Below are positions 5,696-8,254 of a stretch of 8,254 nt of DNA, piece after piece. This DNA is from Clostridiales bacterium. Its GTDB lineage: Bacteria; Bacillota; Clostridia; Lachnospirales; WQUN01. Position numbers and translations under genes: made by a program. Under the pieces are notes generated by a model. The model was not told the DNA's origin and did no database searches. It was given only the letters and a program-made list of their open reading frames with translations. Within the stretch, counting starts at the first letter, position 1, and every line of letters starts with the position of its first letter. The stretch lies in contig JAIRVD010000038.1 of assembly GCA_031254075.1 (NCBI GenBank), positions 1 through 8,254 on the forward strand. The letters are read 5' to 3'.

Positions 5696-6346
5696 ATGTA
5701 CAACGAAGAACACGAAGACTGCCAAAAATTTTTACATTTGGAAACGGAGAAACGCGAACGCATTTTAAATGCGGCGATGAGGGAATTTTTGCATGGATTC
5801 AAAAAGGCATCGACGGATAATATTGTGCGCGAGGCGGGGATATCGAAAGGATTATTGTTTCATTATTTCGGAACGAAGGAAAATCTTTTCGATTTTTTAA
5901 TTGACTACGCAATCGACATAATTCAAACCCAATACATGGATTTAATAAATGTGCGGCAAAAAGATATTTTCGATGCGCTTTGGCAAATGGCATTGTTAAA
6001 GCGGGATGTATCACAGCGATTTCCGGTAATCTTCGAATTCCTTTCCGGTGTTTACCTTGACTCAAAGGATTGTCCCGCGAAGCAGCATTTGAAAAAATTC
6101 AAAGAATTGCAAACAAAAATTTATTCTGAAATTTACGAACATTGCGACAAAACGCTTTTCCGCGAAGATATTGACCCTCAGAAAGTTGTCGACATCGTTC
6201 ATTGGAGCCTTGCGGGCTGGGCGGATTCGAAAACGGTTTCGATGACACCCGAATCGGTCGGCACGGAGATGAGCGAAAATTACGATTTATATTTGGATGA
6301 AATGAAAGAATATTTAGATATTTTTCATAAATGTTTTTACAAGTAA
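5696..6346 (+). CDS. TetR/AcrR-family transcriptional repressor
   Basis: The 216-residue product has the N-terminal TetR DNA-binding domain: a first helix with ERILNAAMREFLHGF at about 21-35, and a helix-turn-helix at about 40-60 reading TDNIVREAGISKGLLFHYFG, followed by TKENLFDFLID, all typical of the family. The all-helical C-terminal part (about 65-216) is the ligand and dimer domain and does not reveal the inducer. The start is ATG 5696, with GGAGG at 5681-5685 (10-base spacing). An in-frame GTG at 5687 lies against the ribosome site and is rejected. The gene begins just downstream of the nested dyads and a strong promoter, so autoregulation is expected. It is followed after 12 bp by the ABC ATPase gene, so it very probably controls that transporter; the divergent lipoprotein may also respond. 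Confidence 0.94.
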   Translation: MYNEEHEDCQKFLHLETEKRERILNAAMREFLHGFKKASTDNIVREAGISKGLLFHYFGTKENLFDFLIDYAIDIIQTQYMDLINVRQKDIFDALWQMALLKRDVSQRFPVIFEFLSGVYLDSKDCPAKQHLKKFKELQTKIYSEIYEHCDKTLFREDIDPQKVVDIVHWSLAGWADSKTVSMTPESVGTEMSENYDLYLDEMKEYLDIFHKCFYK

Positions 6347-6358
6347 GGGGCTGAAAAA

Positions 6359-7066
6359 ATGCGCGAAACTGTAATGGAAGTAACAGGCTTAACGAAGGAC
6401 TATATTATGGGCGAGGTTACGGTAAACGCACTGCGCGGAGTTGACTTTAATTTATACGCGGGGGAATTCGTCGTGGTGCTTGGACCGAGCGGTTCGGGGA
6501 AAAGCACGCTGCTTAACATAATAGGCGGAATCGACCGCGCGACATCGGGTTCCGTAATGGTGAACAACAGGGACATCGCAAAGGCAAATGAACGCGAATT
6601 TACAAATTATCGCCGCGGCGCGGTCGGTTTTGTTTTTCAATTTTACAATTTAATTCCGACGCTTACGGCGTTGGAGAACATTACCCTTGCGGCAGAATTA
6701 TCATCCAATCCTATTCCGCCGCAAGAATTGCTTGAGGCAATCGGGCTCGGCGACAGAGGAAAGTCGTTTCCGACACAGCTTTCCGGCGGACAGCAGCAGC
6801 GCATCGCAATCGCGCGTGCAATCACAAAAAATCCGTTCATTCTACTCTGCGACGAACCAACCGGCGCACTCGACCACATAACCGGAATTTCCGTTCTGCG
6901 CCTGCTGAAGGATTTCAACGAAAAATATAAAAAAACCGTCGTCATAATCACCCACAACGCCTCAATCGGCGAAATGGGAAACCGCGTTTTCCACGTAAAA
7001 GACGGTCTAATCGACAGCATCGACATAATTGAAAATCCGATTTCACCCGAAGAGATAAGTTGGTGA
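6359..7066 (+). CDS. ABC transporter ATP-binding protein, MacB/LolD-type
   Basis: This 235-residue nucleotide-binding subunit has all the core motifs: Walker A GPSGSGKST at 42-50, Q-loop Gln94 in FVFQFYNLIPT, the signature LSGGQQQR at 141-148, Walker B with catalytic Glu in ILLCDEPTGALD at 161-172, and the switch His199 in THN. The FQFYNLIPTLTALEN stretch is typical of the MacB/LolD/FtsE group, which works with FtsX-like permeases and uses ATP to move substrates out of the membrane or across the envelope, or to drive mechanical work on envelope proteins. The start has AGGGG at 6346-6350, eight bases upstream and overlapping the tetR stop codon. The permease gene begins 4 bp after its stop, so translation should be linked. 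The substrate is not shown by the sequence; drug, peptide or lipoprotein-type cargo are all possible. Confidence 0.96.
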   Translation: MRETVMEVTGLTKDYIMGEVTVNALRGVDFNLYAGEFVVVLGPSGSGKSTLLNIIGGIDRATSGSVMVNNRDIAKANEREFTNYRRGAVGFVFQFYNLIPTLTALENITLAAELSSNPIPPQELLEAIGLGDRGKSFPTQLSGGQQQRIAIARAITKNPFILLCDEPTGALDHITGISVLRLLKDFNEKYKKTVVIITHNASIGEMGNRVFHVKDGLIDSIDIIENPISPEEISW

Positions 7067-7070
7067 TTTT

Positions 7071-8254
7071 ATGCTGTTCAGAAAAGTCTATCGTTCAATT
7101 TGGCGGAACAAGCGCGCGTATATTGCGTGTATATTTTTGATTTCGATTGGGATAATGATGCGTACGGCGATGGGTGTTGCGTCGGACGGGCTTGAGACCG
7201 CGATGCTTAATTTTTATGACGAATATCGGCTTGCGCATGTTTATGCGGATGTCGGGGCGATTTCGGCGAGTGACGCGGAGCGGTTAAGGGATATTCCCGG
7301 GATTGCGGATGTGAATGCGAGAAATAAAATTGACGTTCGCACAGAGACAGACGGCTACGACGATATAATTACGTTGCGATTGATTTCGTTTGACCCGGCG
7401 AATGAGATGCGTATAAATGATTTTCAAATGAGCGGCGAGGAACCCGTTCTTACGAATGATATTGCGGTAAACGCGATGTTTATGGCGGCGCATGAGCTTG
7501 AACCGGGCGACCCGATTACATTGATTGCGACGGGAAGGACTTTTGTTTTTCAAACGACGGGTTCGTTTTTGAGCCCCGAATATATTTATATCGCTCCGAG
7601 TTACACGGATATTTTGCCGGACAACGCGGGTTTCGGAATCGCTTATATTACGAACGAGGCGATGGGAAATATTACGAGCCGCCGCGGCGTTTTTAATAAT
7701 GTTATTTTCACGTTGGAAAACGGATATGAATTTGAAGATGTGAGGCTTGCGCTGACCGACGCGTTACAGCCGTACGGATTAATTTCGCTGACGGAGCGCA
7801 AAGACCAGTTGAGTTATTTCTTTTTGGATATGGAAGTTACTTCGATAAAGAGCGTTTCGACGTCGCTACCGTTTGTGTTTATGGCGATGGCTGCAGTTGT
7901 TTTGTACTTGATGATGAAGCGCATTATCGAACAGGAACGAATGCAAATCGGCACGTTAAAGGCACTCGGCTTTTCAAATTTAAGCGTAATTTTTCATTAT
8001 GTAAGCTACGGGATTATTGTCGGGCTTGTCGGCGGACTGATTGGTTTTGCGATGGGCGCAAGCGCATCGGGATTTTATTTAACGATGTTCCTGGAATTCT
8101 TCCTTCTGCCGGAACTTGTTCAGCCGCTTAGTCCGATGTATTTGGCTTTCGCGCTTGCTGTTTCGCTCGGAACGGGAATTTTCGGTTCGTTGATGGGCGC
8201 ACTGAGTGTAATAAAATTAATTCCCGCCGACGCAATGCGTCACGAAAGTCCGAA
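7071..8254 (+). CDS. FtsX-like ABC transporter permease, 3' end outside the window
   Basis: The frame opens at ATG 7071 with GGTG at 7062-7065 and runs off the right edge after 394 complete codons. A first membrane segment lies at about residues 16-36. A large extracytoplasmic region follows (about 40-260), of the MacB periplasmic-core type, including ERLRDIPGIADVNARN near 70-85. Three more membrane segments come at about 263-282, 308-334 and 356-380. The cytoplasmic loop KRIIEQERMQIGTLKALGFS at about 283-302 is the classic FtsX-domain coupling sequence that contacts the ATPase. One full FtsX domain is therefore already visible. Permeases encoded beside TetR and this ATPase type in Clostridia often carry a second copy of the domain and reach about 750 residues or more, so roughly half may be missing. 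It forms a transporter with the preceding ATPase. Confidence 0.93.
   Translation, partial: MLFRKVYRSIWRNKRAYIACIFLISIGIMMRTAMGVASDGLETAMLNFYDEYRLAHVYADVGAISASDAERLRDIPGIADVNARNKIDVRTETDGYDDIITLRLISFDPANEMRINDFQMSGEEPVLTNDIAVNAMFMAAHELEPGDPITLIATGRTFVFQTTGSFLSPEYIYIAPSYTDILPDNAGFGIAYITNEAMGNITSRRGVFNNVIFTLENGYEFEDVRLALTDALQPYGLISLTERKDQLSYFFLDMEVTSIKSVSTSLPFVFMAMAAVVLYLMMKRIIEQERMQIGTLKALGFSNLSVIFHYVSYGIIVGLVGGLIGFAMGASASGFYLTMFLEFFLLPELVQPLSPMYLAFALAVSLGTGIFGSLMGALSVIKLIPADAMRHESP

Noticed and set aside
7284..7553. Minus-strand frame inside the permease
   Set aside because: It is a shadow of the FtsX-type permease, whose sense translation has matching membrane segments and the coupling motif.

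Overview
The window looks like chromosomal DNA of an anaerobic, moderately low-GC Firmicute, most likely a member of the Clostridia. This rests on strong Shine-Dalgarno sites of the AGGAGGTG type, on a REC-Hpt protein built like the tail of clostridial hybrid histidine kinases, on an RCC1-like repeat protein of a style common in gut and rumen Clostridia, and on a TetR / ABC ATPase / large FtsX-type permease cassette. The species cannot be named from the sequence.

Left part (1-2161): a YigZ/IMPACT-family gene runs leftward and off the window. Only about 42-66 bp away, depending on the start used, a rightward two-gene unit begins. It holds a stand-alone receiver plus Hpt phosphorelay protein whose stop codon overlaps the start of purE by 4 bp (ATGA). 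PurE looks intact. Directly after its stop lies a 49-codon open stretch that reads like the C-terminal tail of a larger protein, so it is probably a gene remnant.

Middle part (2182-4811): a 638-residue membrane protein has three N-terminal membrane segments, an extracytoplasmic region, a strongly acidic linker and seven RCC1-like blades. It is followed by a visibly AT-rich YgjV-like membrane protein gene and by about 130 bp of unexplained DNA with nested inverted repeats. With a gene scrap on one side and unexplained DNA on the other, this stretch has the feel of an accessory insertion.

Right part (4812-8254): a leftward lipoprotein gene and a rightward tetR / ABC ATPase / FtsX permease operon diverge from one control region. 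That region holds a near-consensus promoter for tetR and four alternating TTGACT/AGTCAA half-sites forming overlapping dyads. The best of these, with 9-bp perfect arms, lies across the -10 box. The simplest reading is a self-repressed TetR switch that controls a MacB-type efflux or extrusion transporter and perhaps the divergent lipoprotein. The permease gene runs off the right edge.

No rRNA, tRNA, CRISPR array, transposase or origin was seen. I did not find a clearly new system. The most interesting items are the nested operators at the tetR promoter, the detached REC-Hpt module coupled to purE, and the RCC1 membrane protein.
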